The position numbers and the translations under genes are program-made. Below the pieces are notes generated by a model, which saw only the letters and a program-made list of their open reading frames with translations, searched no databases and was not told the DNA's origin. DNA of 64,000 nucleotides from NCBI RefSeq assembly GCF_000193495.2, contig NZ_AP023410.1:1922001-1986000 (forward strand), in the 5' to 3' direction. Positions 51,142-61,035 of the stretch are shown here, one piece after another (positions within the stretch are counted from its first letter, which is position 1; each line of letters starts with the position of its first letter). This DNA comes from Acetobacter aceti NBRC 14818 (GTDB taxonomy: Bacteria > Pseudomonadota > Alphaproteobacteria > Acetobacterales > Acetobacteraceae).

Positions 51142-53322
51142 TTGGCACACTCGTCCGCCATCGCAGTTTTCCACTTCCTGAAACGGCCTGATCTTCGTTG
51201 TGTGGCGGAAGAAACGTGCGTCGCAATTGTGGCAGGAAGATGCGCTGCCTCTTTCGGGATCAGCGGCACTACGCTGGCCCACATGCGCCTTGCCTTTCCG
51301 GACAGAACTCTCCGGACGGGACCGGCATGGGTCATCCGACACGGTCTGGAACTGACACTGTTGCTTGAAGGCATCCTGCTCAGGGAAACGACGACACCAC
51401 CTCCTTTCCTGCTCCTGTTGCGGGCCAGTTTTGCCGCAGCCCGAACGGCTGCCCTGTTCGAGGCGCTTGATGAAGGGACGGGCCAAAACGCACCGTCTCC
51501 GGCCTGGGCTGGTCTTATGGGCGCAGATCAGCCACCTTCCCCGACTGTCCTCATGGAAATATGGGAAACGCTGGAAACCCATCTCCCCTCAGAGGCGAGA
51601 CATGCTGCGACGCCCTCTCTCCCACTTTTTGAATCACTTTTCTCATGGCTGACCAAGACGTGGTCCCTCATCGGACCACTGGAAGCGCTGATGGCAGCCG
51701 GAGGAGACGCGCGACTCCAGCTTGATCCTCGCAACGGCCTCAATCATTACGGCTGCTCGCATCGGCCACGTCCCTGGGCCGCGACTTTCGCCTCATCCAC
51801 CGCCTCCTCCGTTTCAGAACGCGGTTTTGCCGCCGCGGAGCGGGTCCGGATTCGGCTGCAACGGGCGTTGCTATACGATTGTAGCCATTCAATGCTTCTT
51901 GAAGCCGCCGGGAACGTGCGCCACAGACTGGCGCAGTATTACGGCCTGCCGGATGGGGAGCGCGTCATCCTCGCGCCATCCGGGACCGACTGCGAACTGG
52001 CGGCGCTGGCCATCGCAGAAATGAATCCGGCAAGAAAACCGGTCACCAATATTCTCATCGCGCCGGAAGAAACCGGACGAGGCGTTCCCTTGGCTGCCGC
52101 TGGTCGGCATTTTGCAGCCGATACAGCCCGCAGTCCGCATGTTCCCCGTGGTCAGTCCATCGAAGGCTTCGGGCCCATCGCTGAAGATGCCGTCGAGGAC
52201 GTCCGCCTGCGGACTCCGGACGGGAGCGAAGTGGACGAAGTCATTCTGACGCAAGAATGCCGGGCCCATATGGAGCGGGCGATTCGGGCAGGGCGTCATG
52301 TGCTGCTGCATCAACTGGACCTGTCCAAGACCGGACTTCTGGCTCCCAACGAAACGGTGCTGGAGACTTTCTCTCGTGAGTTTGGGCAGGATTGCGACAT
52401 TGTCGTGGATGCCTGTCAGGCCCGTCTGATGCCGTCACGGATCGGTGGTTGGATTCAGGCCGGACGCGCCGTGATGATCACGGGATCAAAATTTTTTACG
52501 GGACCGCCCTTTTGTGGCGCGCTGTTGCTGCCTGAAGAATGGAGAACACGTCTCGATCACGATCCTCTCCCTACGGGGCTGAAAGCCTATGCAGGCTGCG
52601 GCGAATGGCCTGAATGCGAGGCCACCCGAGGTCTCTCGGAAGTGGTAAACCATGGCCTTATTCTGCGCTGGGCTGCTGCTCTGGCCGAAATGGAAGCGCT
52701 GACCAGTATTCCGTCGCTGGAAGTGCGCTGGCGTCTTGAGCGTTTCCTGTCTGGCGTCCGGGAAGCCATGACGCAGTGCCCCGACGTGCTGCTGCTGGAG
52801 ACACCGACTCCTGTGCGAGCCTCCCTGCCGAACTCGTGGGATGACATGACCACCATCCTCAGCTTTCTGGTCCGTGCTCCGGGTCAGGGCGCAGCAGATG
52901 AGTTCATTCCGCTTGAGCTTGAAAAGGCCCGTCAGCTCTATCATTGGCTGAACGCTGACCTCAGACCGGTTTTCGGTCCTGATGAACCGGAGCGTGAAAG
53001 CGAAGTGGCTGGCCTGCTCTGTCACATCGGCCAGCCTGTCGCGGTGCCCAGCACGGCGCTGGGCGGCGAAAAGGCTGGGGCCCTGAGAATATCGGCCGGC
53101 GCCCGCCTTGTATCCGGCGAGCCGATTCACGCAAATTTGAGCACGGAAGTCCGACTGGCACGGGAAATCGCCGACGCCCGCATGATTCTCGCAAAAATTT
53201 CCCTGATCTGTCATCACTGGGAACGGATTGCACGCTATGACCCGCTGCCGACCTACGCGCCCGCCACCCTGCCCGTTCCGGCTTCGGCGCGCAGCCTGTC
53301 ACAACAGAATGGAGAAAAATGA
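51142..53322 (+). CDS. Large protein with PLP-dependent (fold type I) domain and novel N-terminal domain
   Basis: A 726-residue protein whose pathway I do not recognise. Residues about 200-600 look like a class-V-type aminotransferase fold: GLNHYGCSHRPRPWAATFAS, VILAPSGTDCELAALAIAEM (phosphate-binding SGT), VVDACQAR with the PLP-binding Asp423, and MITGSKFFTGPPFCGALLL with the likely Schiff-base Lys450. The first 195 residues have no recognised fold (LKRPDLRCVAEETCVAIVAG, GPAWVIRHGLELTLLLEGI). The last 125 continue with AGALRISAGARLVSGE. TTG 51142 is chosen: AGGAT lies upstream, the frame is closed shortly before it (taa at 51118), and no ATG comes earlier. It overlaps the histidine phosphatase gene by 4 bp and is divergent from rfbB. 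Confidence 0.75.
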   Translation: MAHSSAIAVFHFLKRPDLRCVAEETCVAIVAGRCAASFGISGTTLAHMRLAFPDRTLRTGPAWVIRHGLELTLLLEGILLRETTTPPPFLLLLRASFAAARTAALFEALDEGTGQNAPSPAWAGLMGADQPPSPTVLMEIWETLETHLPSEARHAATPSLPLFESLFSWLTKTWSLIGPLEALMAAGGDARLQLDPRNGLNHYGCSHRPRPWAATFASSTASSVSERGFAAAERVRIRLQRALLYDCSHSMLLEAAGNVRHRLAQYYGLPDGERVILAPSGTDCELAALAIAEMNPARKPVTNILIAPEETGRGVPLAAAGRHFAADTARSPHVPRGQSIEGFGPIAEDAVEDVRLRTPDGSEVDEVILTQECRAHMERAIRAGRHVLLHQLDLSKTGLLAPNETVLETFSREFGQDCDIVVDACQARLMPSRIGGWIQAGRAVMITGSKFFTGPPFCGALLLPEEWRTRLDHDPLPTGLKAYAGCGEWPECEATRGLSEVVNHGLILRWAAALAEMEALTSIPSLEVRWRLERFLSGVREAMTQCPDVLLLETPTPVRASLPNSWDDMTTILSFLVRAPGQGAADEFIPLELEKARQLYHWLNADLRPVFGPDEPERESEVAGLLCHIGQPVAVPSTALGGEKAGALRISAGARLVSGEPIHANLSTEVRLAREIADARMILAKISLICHHWERIARYDPLPTYAPATLPVPASARSLSQQNGEK

Positions 53323-54020
53323 TGGCTTCAGCCGTCCTGGACGCATGCCCTGAAGAGCAGAAAAATCAGGGCAATTTTCTCGACGCGCCCCGGCTTGAAA
53401 AAGGCGTCACCCGCTTCTGGCTGATCCGTCATGCTCTTGTGGAACAGAATGCCCGCGCCATGATGTATGGCACGATGGATGTTCCGCTCTGCCCGGAAAG
53501 TCTCGTGGCGCAACAGCCAATGTATGAGGCGCTGGCCCGACGCCTGCCTTCCGACGCGCTCTGGTTTGTCACGCCTCTGTCCCGCACCCAGCGCACGGCG
53601 CAAGCCATCCAGAATGCGGGTTATGGCGAACGCCCCCTGACGGTCGAGCCGGGGTTTCTGGAACAGGAACTGGGCGAATGGCAGGGTCTACCACATGCCG
53701 AATTCCCGAAAAAACTTGAGCATGAGCCTCACTATTTCTGGCCGCTTTCAGGCGAAGAACGTCCGCCGGGCGGAGAGAACATGGTCGATGTCTGCCAACG
53801 GGTCGGACATACGCTGAGCACACTCGCGGCGCATCATGCGAAACGGGACATGGTTGTTGTCAGTCATGGCGGGGCTATCCGCGCAGCACTGGCGCATGCG
53901 CTGAAGATTGACGCGGATACGGCGCTGCATTTCTCGATTCAGAATCTTTCGCTGACGATTCTGGAATGTCACGACGGAGTCTGGAGAGTCGTGACAGCCA
54001 ACGAACTTCCCGGAATCTGA
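53319..54020 (+). CDS. Histidine phosphatase (phosphoglycerate-mutase-like)
   Basis: Phosphohistidine phosphatase of 233 residues. The catalytic elements are present: RFWLIRHALVEQNARAMMYG (RH, with Ala where most members have Gly), PLSRTQRTAQAI with two Arg, EPGFLEQELGEWQGL with the acid-base Glu, and VVVSHGGAIRAAL with the second His. It resembles CobC/PhoE-type small phosphatases rather than glycolytic mutases. About 30 residues precede the catalytic domain. ATG 53319 overlaps the stop of the PLP-fold gene (ATGA), with GGAG at 53311-53314, so the products are made together and probably act in one pathway. The substrate is unknown. Confidence 0.87.
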   Translation: MMASAVLDACPEEQKNQGNFLDAPRLEKGVTRFWLIRHALVEQNARAMMYGTMDVPLCPESLVAQQPMYEALARRLPSDALWFVTPLSRTQRTAQAIQNAGYGERPLTVEPGFLEQELGEWQGLPHAEFPKKLEHEPHYFWPLSGEERPPGGENMVDVCQRVGHTLSTLAAHHAKRDMVVVSHGGAIRAALAHALKIDADTALHFSIQNLSLTILECHDGVWRVVTANELPGI

Positions 54021-54139
54021 GGATTTTTGCAGGTCTTCCGTTGATAGTGTTTCGGTGCATAAAATTTTGTGAAAAATCTGTGCCGAAGGGCTTGCGCAGT
54101 GCGGAAACCTGCTTTAAATCACCGCTCATCGCAGACGAA

Positions 54140-54214
54140 GCGGGCGTAGCTCAGGGGTAGAGCACAACCTTGCCAAGGTTGGGGTCGTGGGTTCGAATCC
54201 CATCGCCCGCTCCA
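54140..54214 (+). tRNA. tRNA-Gly (anticodon GCC)
   Basis: Complete cloverleaf of 75 bases including an encoded CCA. Acceptor GCGGGCG pairs with CGCCCGC; D arm GCTC/GAGC; anticodon stem CAACC/GGTTG with loop TTGCCAA, anticodon GCC at 54172-54174; T arm GTGGG/CCCAT with TTCGAAT. A short terminator-like hairpin follows at 54247-54276. Confidence 0.98.
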
Positions 54215-54246
54215 GATTTTCCAAGGAAAATCAGACGGATACGAGG

Positions 54247-54276
54247 AAGCCGCCGCAAGGCGGCTTTCGTCGTTTT
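54247..54276 (+). terminator. Terminator-like hairpin behind tRNA-Gly
   Basis: Perfect 8-bp stem AAGCCGCC / GGCGGCTT (54247-54254 with 54259-54266), loop gcaa, followed by tcgtcgtttt. Likely ends the tRNA transcript. Confidence 0.75.
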
Positions 54277-54282
54277 GGGGTG

Positions 54283-54303
54283 TGGTGTCCACATGGTGTC
54301 CAC
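54283..54303. repeat. Tandem 10-bp repeat 3' of tRNA-Gly, possible integrase arm-type sites
   Basis: TGGTGTCCAC occurs at 54283-54292 and 54294-54303, one base apart (period 11). It lies 70 bp after a tRNA 3' end, the usual place for tyrosine-recombinase attachment sites, whose arm sites are short direct repeats. No integrase gene or second copy of the tRNA end is in the window. Confidence 0.45.
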
Positions 54304-54425
54304 CGCGAGGCTGAATCTGTGATGGCCTTAGCGGAGACACACACTTGTTTTGCGGTCCTGATCGCGCCGTCAATTCGTATCAATCGTTATTGTCGGTGTG
54401 CGCGGCTCACATCGGTACTCTGCGC

Positions 54426-54797
54426 TTATTGCCGTCGAGCAAGGCGCAGACCATCCCTGAAATTCAGGACCAGAAGAGTAAGATTGATAGAGCCGGCCAG
54501 AAGTTCGAGCGCCTGTATACTGTAGAATGGCCAACCGAATCGTGATGCCGCCGCGCGGGCGGCCAGAAACAGCGCACACGGTACGAGAACGCAAATCCCG
54601 TTGAGGCCGATGATCCGCATACGGCGGAGTTTCACGAGTGCCAGACCACGCGGAGCCCCACTTGTCGCGCGATAGCCCGAAAGCCCCGTTGTGGCGAGAC
54701 ATGGGACCAGGACCAATAATCCCCAGAGGATCGCACGCTTGACTGTGCTGATAATCGAGGCGTCGCCATAGAGTTCTGCGACGACCGAGGCAGTCAT
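54426..54797 (-). CDS. Small inner-membrane protein of unknown function
   Basis: A 123-residue protein with about three or four hydrophobic segments (AILWGLLVLVPCLATTGLSG, IIGLNGICVLVPCALFLAA, ALELLAGSINLTLLVLNF), so it is probably an integral membrane protein. No family is recognised. It is divergent from a MarR-type regulator gene, and such pairs often mean that the regulator controls the membrane protein. Repeats ATAGCAAGCCAT at 54905-54936 lie near the shared promoter region. The coding call rests on the hydrophobic pattern and the arrangement. Confidence 0.55.
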   Translation of the reverse strand: MTASVVAELYGDASIISTVKRAILWGLLVLVPCLATTGLSGYRATSGAPRGLALVKLRRMRIIGLNGICVLVPCALFLAARAAASRFGWPFYSIQALELLAGSINLTLLVLNFRDGLRLARRQ

Positions 54798-54904
54798 GAA
54801 ACTGCCAATACAAAGGATCGACAGGCTTTCCTGTCACACGATGGAGACGGCGGAGAAGCGTTGGCATGATATGATCCTTGCTTCCTGAAGAGAAGGTCTT
54901 TTAC

Positions 54905-54936
54905 ATAGCAAGCCATGAAAGAAGATAGCAAGCCAT
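54905..54936. repeat. Direct repeat ATAGCAAGCCAT overlapping the marR start
   Basis: Two exact 12-bp copies, 54905-54916 and 54925-54936, with a 20-bp period (about two helical turns). The first overlaps the proposed start codon at 54915. It could be an autoregulatory binding site. Confidence 0.5.
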
Positions 54937-55373
54937 ATAAATGGCCGTCCCGAACCGACTCCCTTGGCTATATGGTCAACTGGGCCGCCCGGCTTTTTGC
55001 TCGTGAGATGGATGAAGCACTGCGGCCCTTTGGCCTCATGTCCGGTCAGCTACCGGTGATCTTCGCGTTGGCGGACGGCAAGACACGGAGCCAGCGTGAA
55101 CTGGTGAACCTCGCGGCCGTCGAGCAATCCACGATGGCGAAGACCCTTTCACGAATGGAACGGGACGGGCTGATCGAACGCAAGCCGGATCCGAACGATC
55201 GCAGAAGCACGACGATATCGCTATCGCCATTAATGTCTGTCAGGTTGCCGGAGGTTGCGGCAGCCGTGGCGGTCATCAACGCCCGGAGCCATACGCATCT
55301 CTCGGAGGAGGAAGGTGAACGACTGCTTGATCTGCTTCACTGGGCGATCAAGGGTCTAGCAGAGAGGCCATGA
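54915..55373 (+). CDS. MarR-family transcriptional regulator
   Basis: Winged-helix regulator of 152 residues. FGLMSGQLPVIFALADG and TRSQRELVNLAAVEQSTMAK form the DNA-binding helices, KTLSRMERDGLIERKPDPND the recognition helix and start of the wing, and DRRSTTISLSPL the wing. N- and C-terminal helices for dimerisation are present. The start is uncertain: AGAAGG is about 20 bases before ATG 54915, too far for good initiation, and an in-frame ATG at 54972 is an alternative. It is divergent from the small membrane protein gene. A 12-bp direct repeat covers the proposed start. Confidence 0.88.
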   Translation: MKEDSKPYKWPSRTDSLGYMVNWAARLFAREMDEALRPFGLMSGQLPVIFALADGKTRSQRELVNLAAVEQSTMAKTLSRMERDGLIERKPDPNDRRSTTISLSPLMSVRLPEVAAAVAVINARSHTHLSEEEGERLLDLLHWAIKGLAERP

Positions 55374-55446
55374 CGCAGATTTCCGATAACCGATGCACGC
55401 CTCTTACAATCATGGAAATGCGGCACAACACTCTGGACATCGCACA

Positions 55447-58400
55447 TCAATGGAAATTCCGCGATCGAACTATGATGACGTCATCCGGGTGATGTCTGTC
55501 GCTTGGGGTGCCACCATTTGAGCGGTTTCCAACATCGGCGAGTAGTCCCGACTGGTCGATGATCTCCAGAGCGATCAGATGAATCACCTCGCCCTCCTTC
55601 TGAAGCCTCCCCTTCACAGCCACCATGCTGGCGGACAGGACCACCGGCCGGAATTTCTCGAAGGTGTCTGCCCAAATGATGACATTCAGCGTCGCCGTCT
55701 CGTCCTCCAGCGTCATAAAAACCACGCCTTTTGAAGAACCCGGACGCTGACGCACCAGGACGATTCCGGCTGCCGTCAGCCGCTTGCCATCCCTGGCATT
55801 GATTGCGTCCCGGCACGACAGGATGTCATCGCGCCTCAGATCATCCCGCAGAAAGGCAACCGGATGGTCCCGCAGGGTCAGGCCGATACGGTTATAGTCC
55901 CGTGCCACCTCGGCGCCGGCCCGCATGGGCTGGAGCAGGACATCCGGTTCCTTTGCTTCCCGGACGATCTCCGCAGCCGCGAACAAGGGCAACGGTTCAT
56001 CCCGTAGCGCCTTGATCGCCCACAGAGCCTCACGCCGTGCCAGCCCGAACCCCGCACGAAACGCATCCGCCTCGGCCAGGTGGGTCAGGGCAGCGGCCTT
56101 CACGCCGGATCGTCGCCACAGATCGTCTATCGACACGAAGGGCCGATTCCCACGGGCCGCCACGATCCGCGCGGCATCCTCATTGGCCAGTCCCTTCACC
56201 AGGTTCATCCCGAGCCGCACCGCAAACAGGCCGTTCGCCCGTTCCGGCCCTTCAAGGATGGCCTCCCAGCGTGACCGGTTCACACAGATAGGCCGGACTT
56301 CCACCCCATGCGCCTGGGCGTCGCGGACGAGTTGGGCCGGCGCGTAGAAGCCCATCGGCTGGCTGTTCAGCAATGAGGCCAGGAACACGTCCGGATGGCG
56401 GCATTTCATCCACGATGACGAATAGGCCAGGATGGCGAATGACGCGGCATGGCTCTCCGGGAAGCCATAGGAGCCGAAGCCCTCAAGCTGCTGGTAGATA
56501 CGCTCGGCGAATTCCTCCGGATATCCGTTCTCCCTCATGCCTTCGAGCAGGCGGGTCTGGAATTTCGAGACCGTCCCGGTGTTCTTGAAGGTCGCCATCG
56601 CACGCCTGAGTTGATCGGCCTCGGCCGCCGTGAACCCGGCACATACCATGGCCACCTGCATGACCTGTTCCTGAAAAAGCGGCACGCCGAGGGTCCGCTT
56701 CAGGACTTCCTCCAGTTCCGGGGTCGGGTAATCGGGCTGCTCCAGGCCCTCCCGCCGGCGCAGATACGGATGAACCATATCGCCCTGGATCGGTCCGGGA
56801 CGGACGATGGCGACCTCGATCACCAGGTCATAATAGGTCCGGGGCTTCAGGCGCGGCAGCATCGACATTTGCGCCCGGCTCTCGATCTGGAACACGCCGA
56901 TCGTGTCTGCCTTGCGGATCATGGCGTAGGTCCGCGGGTCTTCGGCCGGAATGGTCTGGAGCGTGAAGCGCTGCCCCTTGTGTTCGGCGAGCAGGTCCAG
57001 TCCCTTCTTCATGCAGGTCAGCATGCCAAGCGCCAGCACATCAACCTTCATGAATTTCAGCGCGTCGATGTCGTCCTTGTCCCACTCGATGGTCTGGCGA
57101 TTCTCCATCGCCGCCGGTTCGATCGGCACCAGTTCGTCCAGCCGGTCATGGGTCAGCACGAAGCCGCCCGGATGCTGGGACAGATGACGCGGCACGCCAA
57201 TCAGGGCACGCGCCAGATCGAGCGTCAGACGGATACGCCGGTCAGTCAGGTCGATTCCGGTCTCGGCGAATTTCTCCGCATCGACCTCGCGCGACCAGCC
57301 CCATATCTGTTTCGACAGCAGGGTGATCAGGTCTTCCGGCAGCCCCATCACCTTGCCCACATCACGGAGAGCCCCCTTGGCCCGATACCGGGTGACCACG
57401 GCGGTCAGTGCCGCGCGGGTGCGACCGTAATGGTCATAGATCCACTGGATGATTTCCTCGCGACGGGCATGCTCGAAATCCACGTCGATGTCCGGCGGCT
57501 CGCCCCGCTCTTCCGAGATGAACCGCTCGAACAGCAATGTCGTCCGCGACGGGTCGATCGCCGTGATGCCCAGCACGAAACAGACAGCGCTATTGGCCGC
57601 CGATCCGCGACCCTGGCACAGAATGCCCCGCCGCCTCGACTCGCGAACGATGCTGTTCACCGTCAGGAAGTAGGGCGCGTAGGACATGCGCCCGATCAGC
57701 GCCAGTTCATGGCGGAGAATTTCAGCCACGTCCTCGGGGATGCCATCCGTATAGAAGGCTCTCGCACCTTCCCACGTCAGGGCTTCCAGTGCTTCCTGGG
57801 GTGTCTGGCCCGGCGTCGTGATTTCATCGGGATATTGATACGCTAGATCGTCGAGGCTGAACCGGCAGCGTTCGACGATCTCCATGCTCCGGTCGATCGC
57901 TTCGGGATATCGCGAGAACAGGCGCGCGATTTCCTGGGGCGGCTTGAGATAGCGATCGGCATGACGCTCACGGACGAAGCCAGCCCGGTCTATGGTCGTA
58001 TTATGCCGAACACAGGTGACGACATCCTGGAGAATGCGGCGGTCATGGATATCGAACAGCACGTCATTGGTGACGACGGTCTTCACCCGGCGCGCATGGG
58101 CCATATTCGCCAATTCATAGAGCCGCATCTGATCATTCGGCCGGCGGCGCAGGGTCAGTGCCATATAGGCCCGGTCCCCGAAGGCATCCCGCAGCTTCCG
58201 CAGATGCAGGGCGCAGTCCTCGCCGGCGACATCCGGCACCAGCACGGCCTGAAGTCCGTCGCCCCACTCGGCCAGATCGGCCCAGTTCAGCAGGCATTTC
58301 CCCTTGCCGGCGCGCGCCTTGCCGATCGACAGCAGCCGACATAAGCGGCCATAGGCGGCGCGGTCCATCGGATAGACCAGGACCGGCGGAAAGTCGGCGA

Positions 58401-58608
58401 GGTCGAGCCGGCATCCGACCACCAGCCGCATGCCGGTATCTTTCGCGGCGATGTGGGCCTGGACGATGCCGGCCAGTGTGTTGCGGTCGGTGATCCCGAT
58501 GGCGGAAAGTCCGAGACGTTTGGCCTGGGCAAACAGTTCGGCAGGCGCAGACACGCCCCGCAGGAACGAGAAATAGCTGGTGACCTGAAGCTCGGCATAG
58601 CGGGTCAT
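55447..58608 (-). CDS. dnaE2: Error-prone DNA polymerase DnaE2 (ImuC)
   Basis: Alpha-subunit-like C-family polymerase of 1053 residues for SOS translesion synthesis. The PHP domain starts at [15 protein letters not shown] and contains [12 protein letters not shown]. The palm has the catalytic [15 protein letters not shown] and [19 protein letters not shown] and OB-fold regions follow, with [17 protein letters not shown] near the C-terminus. The end lacks the long beta/tau-binding tail of DnaE1, as expected for DnaE2. ATG 58608 gives an ATGA overlap with imuB; an ATG 24 bp further up is possible. It is the last gene of imuA-imuB-dnaE2, under a LexA box at 60877-60891. Confidence 0.96.
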   Translation of the reverse strand: MTRYAELQVTSYFSFLRGVSAPAELFAQAKRLGLSAIGITDRNTLAGIVQAHIAAKDTGMRLVVGCRLDLADFPPVLVYPMDRAAYGRLCRLLSIGKARAGKGKCLLNWADLAEWGDGLQAVLVPDVAGEDCALHLRKLRDAFGDRAYMALTLRRRPNDQMRLYELANMAHARRVKTVVTNDVLFDIHDRRILQDVVTCVRHNTTIDRAGFVRERHADRYLKPPQEIARLFSRYPEAIDRSMEIVERCRFSLDDLAYQYPDEITTPGQTPQEALEALTWEGARAFYTDGIPEDVAEILRHELALIGRMSYAPYFLTVNSIVRESRRRGILCQGRGSAANSAVCFVLGITAIDPSRTTLLFERFISEERGEPPDIDVDFEHARREEIIQWIYDHYGRTRAALTAVVTRYRAKGALRDVGKVMGLPEDLITLLSKQIWGWSREVDAEKFAETGIDLTDRRIRLTLDLARALIGVPRHLSQHPGGFVLTHDRLDELVPIEPAAMENRQTIEWDKDDIDALKFMKVDVLALGMLTCMKKGLDLLAEHKGQRFTLQTIPAEDPRTYAMIRKADTIGVFQIESRAQMSMLPRLKPRTYYDLVIEVAIVRPGPIQGDMVHPYLRRREGLEQPDYPTPELEEVLKRTLGVPLFQEQVMQVAMVCAGFTAAEADQLRRAMATFKNTGTVSKFQTRLLEGMRENGYPEEFAERIYQQLEGFGSYGFPESHAASFAILAYSSSWMKCRHPDVFLASLLNSQPMGFYAPAQLVRDAQAHGVEVRPICVNRSRWEAILEGPERANGLFAVRLGMNLVKGLANEDAARIVAARGNRPFVSIDDLWRRSGVKAAALTHLAEADAFRAGFGLARREALWAIKALRDEPLPLFAAAEIVREAKEPDVLLQPMRAGAEVARDYNRIGLTLRDHPVAFLRDDLRRDDILSCRDAINARDGKRLTAAGIVLVRQRPGSSKGVVFMTLEDETATLNVIIWADTFEKFRPVVLSASMVAVKGRLQKEGEVIHLIALEIIDQSGLLADVGNRSNGGTPSDRHHPDDVIIVRSRNFH

Positions 58609-60149
58609 GCGAACAGCCCGTGCATGAACCATCTCTGCGAGCCGGTTTCTCCATGTTCGCCATCACCCTCGCGGAAGACCCAGAATCGGTCGCCGGCCGT
58701 GTCCTCGATCCGGAAATAATCCCGCGCGATCGTCAGTTCCGTATCACCCTTCCACCATTCGCCGAAGACGCGCTCAGGCCCGTCGGCGCAGCGCACGCGA
58801 TGCCGGATACCGCGCCAGATAAAGAAGATCGGCGGCTGGTCCGGCAATTCGGCCATGGCCTGGACAGGTTCCGGCCGGGAAAGCAGCCGGGTCGGTCGTG
58901 GCCATCCGACCGGCCAGGTGGCGCCGTCATCCGGAGCCAGTGCCGGCACCCGGCAGACCGACCGCTCGGGAATGTCGCTCTCCACAGGGGCAAACCGGTA
59001 GAGCGATTCCCCACCGACGCGATTGGCCAGCGTGTCGATCAGGCCGGAGATGTCGGCTTCTTCCTCTTCGATCAGCGAGGAAACCCGCTGCCTGACCTCC
59101 ATCGGCTCGGCCAGGACGGCGACCAGTTCCATGCGCTCAATGCCATAGCCCGGATCGATCGTCTCGATCTTCTCGCACAGCAGGCGCGTCAGATGCTTCG
59201 CGTCCCTTGCCGGCCGGGCCGTGGCGATCCGGATCGTCTGGGTTTGGCTGTCCAACCGGTGCAACAGGAGGTCGAGCAGCCGTATGCCGTCGCCCCTGGC
59301 ATCCAGCCCTTCACACAGGACGGGAACCAGCTTGCCGATATAGCGGGCAATGGTCTCGGCCGCGCCGATGGGTTCGGCGAAGTTGCGCGCCACAGAAACC
59401 GGATCGACCGGGCGCACGGCCAGGATCGGTTCGGCGATGCGCCCATAAGCCTGGTCCAGACGGCGTTCCAGTTCCGGCCCGAACCGCAAGGTCAGCGGCG
59501 CGCGCGGCATGGCGGCCAGCTTGCCGATCCGGGAGATACCCAGCGTCCGCAATCCTTCGATGACGGCAGCCGGAAGCCGCAATGCCTCGATCGGCAGGTT
59601 GGAGAGCGTGTCGGGGATGCCTCCGTCGGGCACGATGATGATCCGGCCACGTCCATATCTGGCCAGGGCATGAGCGGCACCCCAGGTTCCGGCGATCGTG
59701 ACCTTGGCGGTAAAGCCTGAGTCAGCCAGGCGACGGACCACGGCGTCCAGCATCGCCGGCTCGCCACCATGGAGATGATCCGTGCCGGTCGTGTCCATTA
59801 CGATGCCATCAGGCAGTCCGCCGGATGCGTCCACGGCCACGATCGGCGCGATCCGCCGCTGGAACCAGAGAGCCAGAGCCTCCAGCCCGGCTCGGTCGCC
59901 GTCGGGGTCGGCATCCATGATGGTCAGATCGGGATAGAGCGCCTGGGCCTTGGCAACCGGAATGCCGGGCGTCACCCCGATCTTGCGGGCGGCAAGGTCG
60001 GCGGACATGACGACGCGACGGCTGCCTTCCCGGCCGGCCAGGGCCAGCGGTGTCTCAGGCGCGGCGTTGCCCAGCTTCTTCCTGATGCGCTCCGTCGGCC
60101 ACAGAGGCAGGTAGAGCGACACCACACGATTCGATCCTCCCGTTGGCAT
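58605..60149 (-). CDS. imuB: ImuB, Y-family polymerase-like mutasome protein
   Basis: A 514-residue protein with the DinB/Y-family fold but no polymerase activity. The N-terminus [17 protein letters not shown] has PLWP where true Y-family polymerases carry the first catalytic Asp, as in other ImuB proteins. [20 protein letters not shown] is typical, and [20 protein letters not shown] contains the helix-hairpin-helix region. The C-terminus is the ImuB-specific extension. It bridges DnaE2, ImuA and the beta clamp in the mutasome. It overlaps imuA by 95 bp if started at ATG 60149. GGGAGGA inside the first codons with a GTG at 60125 gives an alternative start that would shorten it by 8 residues. 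Confidence 0.94.
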   Translation of the reverse strand: MPTGGSNRVVSLYLPLWPTERIRKKLGNAAPETPLALAGREGSRRVVMSADLAARKIGVTPGIPVAKAQALYPDLTIMDADPDGDRAGLEALALWFQRRIAPIVAVDASGGLPDGIVMDTTGTDHLHGGEPAMLDAVVRRLADSGFTAKVTIAGTWGAAHALARYGRGRIIIVPDGGIPDTLSNLPIEALRLPAAVIEGLRTLGISRIGKLAAMPRAPLTLRFGPELERRLDQAYGRIAEPILAVRPVDPVSVARNFAEPIGAAETIARYIGKLVPVLCEGLDARGDGIRLLDLLLHRLDSQTQTIRIATARPARDAKHLTRLLCEKIETIDPGYGIERMELVAVLAEPMEVRQRVSSLIEEEEADISGLIDTLANRVGGESLYRFAPVESDIPERSVCRVPALAPDDGATWPVGWPRPTRLLSRPEPVQAMAELPDQPPIFFIWRGIRHRVRCADGPERVFGEWWKGDTELTIARDYFRIEDTAGDRFWVFREGDGEHGETGSQRWFMHGLFA

Positions 60150-60837
60150 CGCACCCCTCCACCTCGAAATCCGCGCATTCCCCCGATCGCGCGCGCAGCA
60201 ATTCCAGCATCCACCGGGGCCGCTCCACGCCGGGCACGGGAAGCGGCGCGGATGGCAGGACAGAGACCCGCCAGCGTGTGGTGCTGGCTGTCGGCTGTCC
60301 GAAATCGGCGGCTTCCGTCTGGCGGCGCCATCTCCGGACAGCCAGGCCGATGGTCCCGGTTCCCTCGGCCGCGATCTGCAAGCGCCGCGAGGCCGTCATC
60401 GTCAGTCGCCCGACCTCGGCGACCACGGACCCCAGCCCGCCATGTCGCAGACCTTCCTCGAAGCAGGCCAGGGCGTCGTTGTCCGAGGATGCTTCAACGT
60501 GGATGACCCGGCGAGCGGCCAGTCCGGCCTGATCGAGAGCCGGCGCGAAGATGTCCTGCCGGGTGACGATCCACAGCACCTTGCCTCTGGTCCGGCCGGC
60601 AATCCCTGCGGCGAACAGGGCCGCAGCCGTGGCGTTGAGGGCGTCAGTCCCGCCACCGGCCACCTCATGAAGCGCGCCCAGGACCAGGCCGCCACCCGGT
60701 AACCTCGCGTCGATCTCCTTCACGCCGAATGGCAGGACGGCGCGTTTATGGCTTTTGTGTCCTTCGAGCCGGGCAATGGTCGCCTGAAGCGCTTCCAGGG
60801 CGGGCTTCTTCCGGGCTGGGCTCCCTTTCGTGGTCAT
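60055..60837 (-). CDS. imuA: ImuA, RecA-like mutasome protein
   Basis: A 260-residue RecA/SulA-like protein. VLPFGVKEIDARLPGGGLVL and GALHEVAGGGTDALNATAAA form a degenerate nucleotide-binding region. KVLWIVTRQDIFAPALDQAG and EASSDNDALACFEEGLRH follow, and RPRWMLELLRARSGECADFE is the usual C-terminal motif. It is the first gene of the SOS mutasome operon. The LexA box GTTC-N7-GTTC at 60877-60891 lies 40 bp upstream, a position fit to block its promoter. Confidence 0.93.
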   Translation of the reverse strand: MTTKGSPARKKPALEALQATIARLEGHKSHKRAVLPFGVKEIDARLPGGGLVLGALHEVAGGGTDALNATAAALFAAGIAGRTRGKVLWIVTRQDIFAPALDQAGLAARRVIHVEASSDNDALACFEEGLRHGGLGSVVAEVGRLTMTASRRLQIAAEGTGTIGLAVRRWRRQTEAADFGQPTASTTRWRVSVLPSAPLPVPGVERPRWMLELLRARSGECADFEVEGCDANGRIESCGVALPASVADGAHQEEAGQRRA

Positions 60838-60876
60838 CTCGAATCCGTCCGATGCTGGCGGCGTCAGTAGCTATAT

Positions 60877-60891
60877 GTTCATGGTTTGTTC
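60877..60891. promoter_or_regulatory. LexA (SOS) box
   Basis: GTTC-ATGGTTT-GTTC, the alphaproteobacterial LexA direct repeat (GTTC-N7-GTTC, the same as GAAC-N7-GAAC on the other strand). It lies 40 bp before imuA and 145 bp before the divergent SRAP gene, so it may serve both. Confidence 0.9.
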
Positions 60892-61035
60892 CTAACGCGC
60901 GATAAGAGTCTAAGGCACGATTACCGGAGGTGTGACACAGTGCAGGGAATAGCTGAGGCCCAGCTATGTCTCTGATATCTGTAAAGCTTTGAGTCTCAGG
61001 GATTTTTTCTGGCCGACGACGGAAGGACGGCACCG

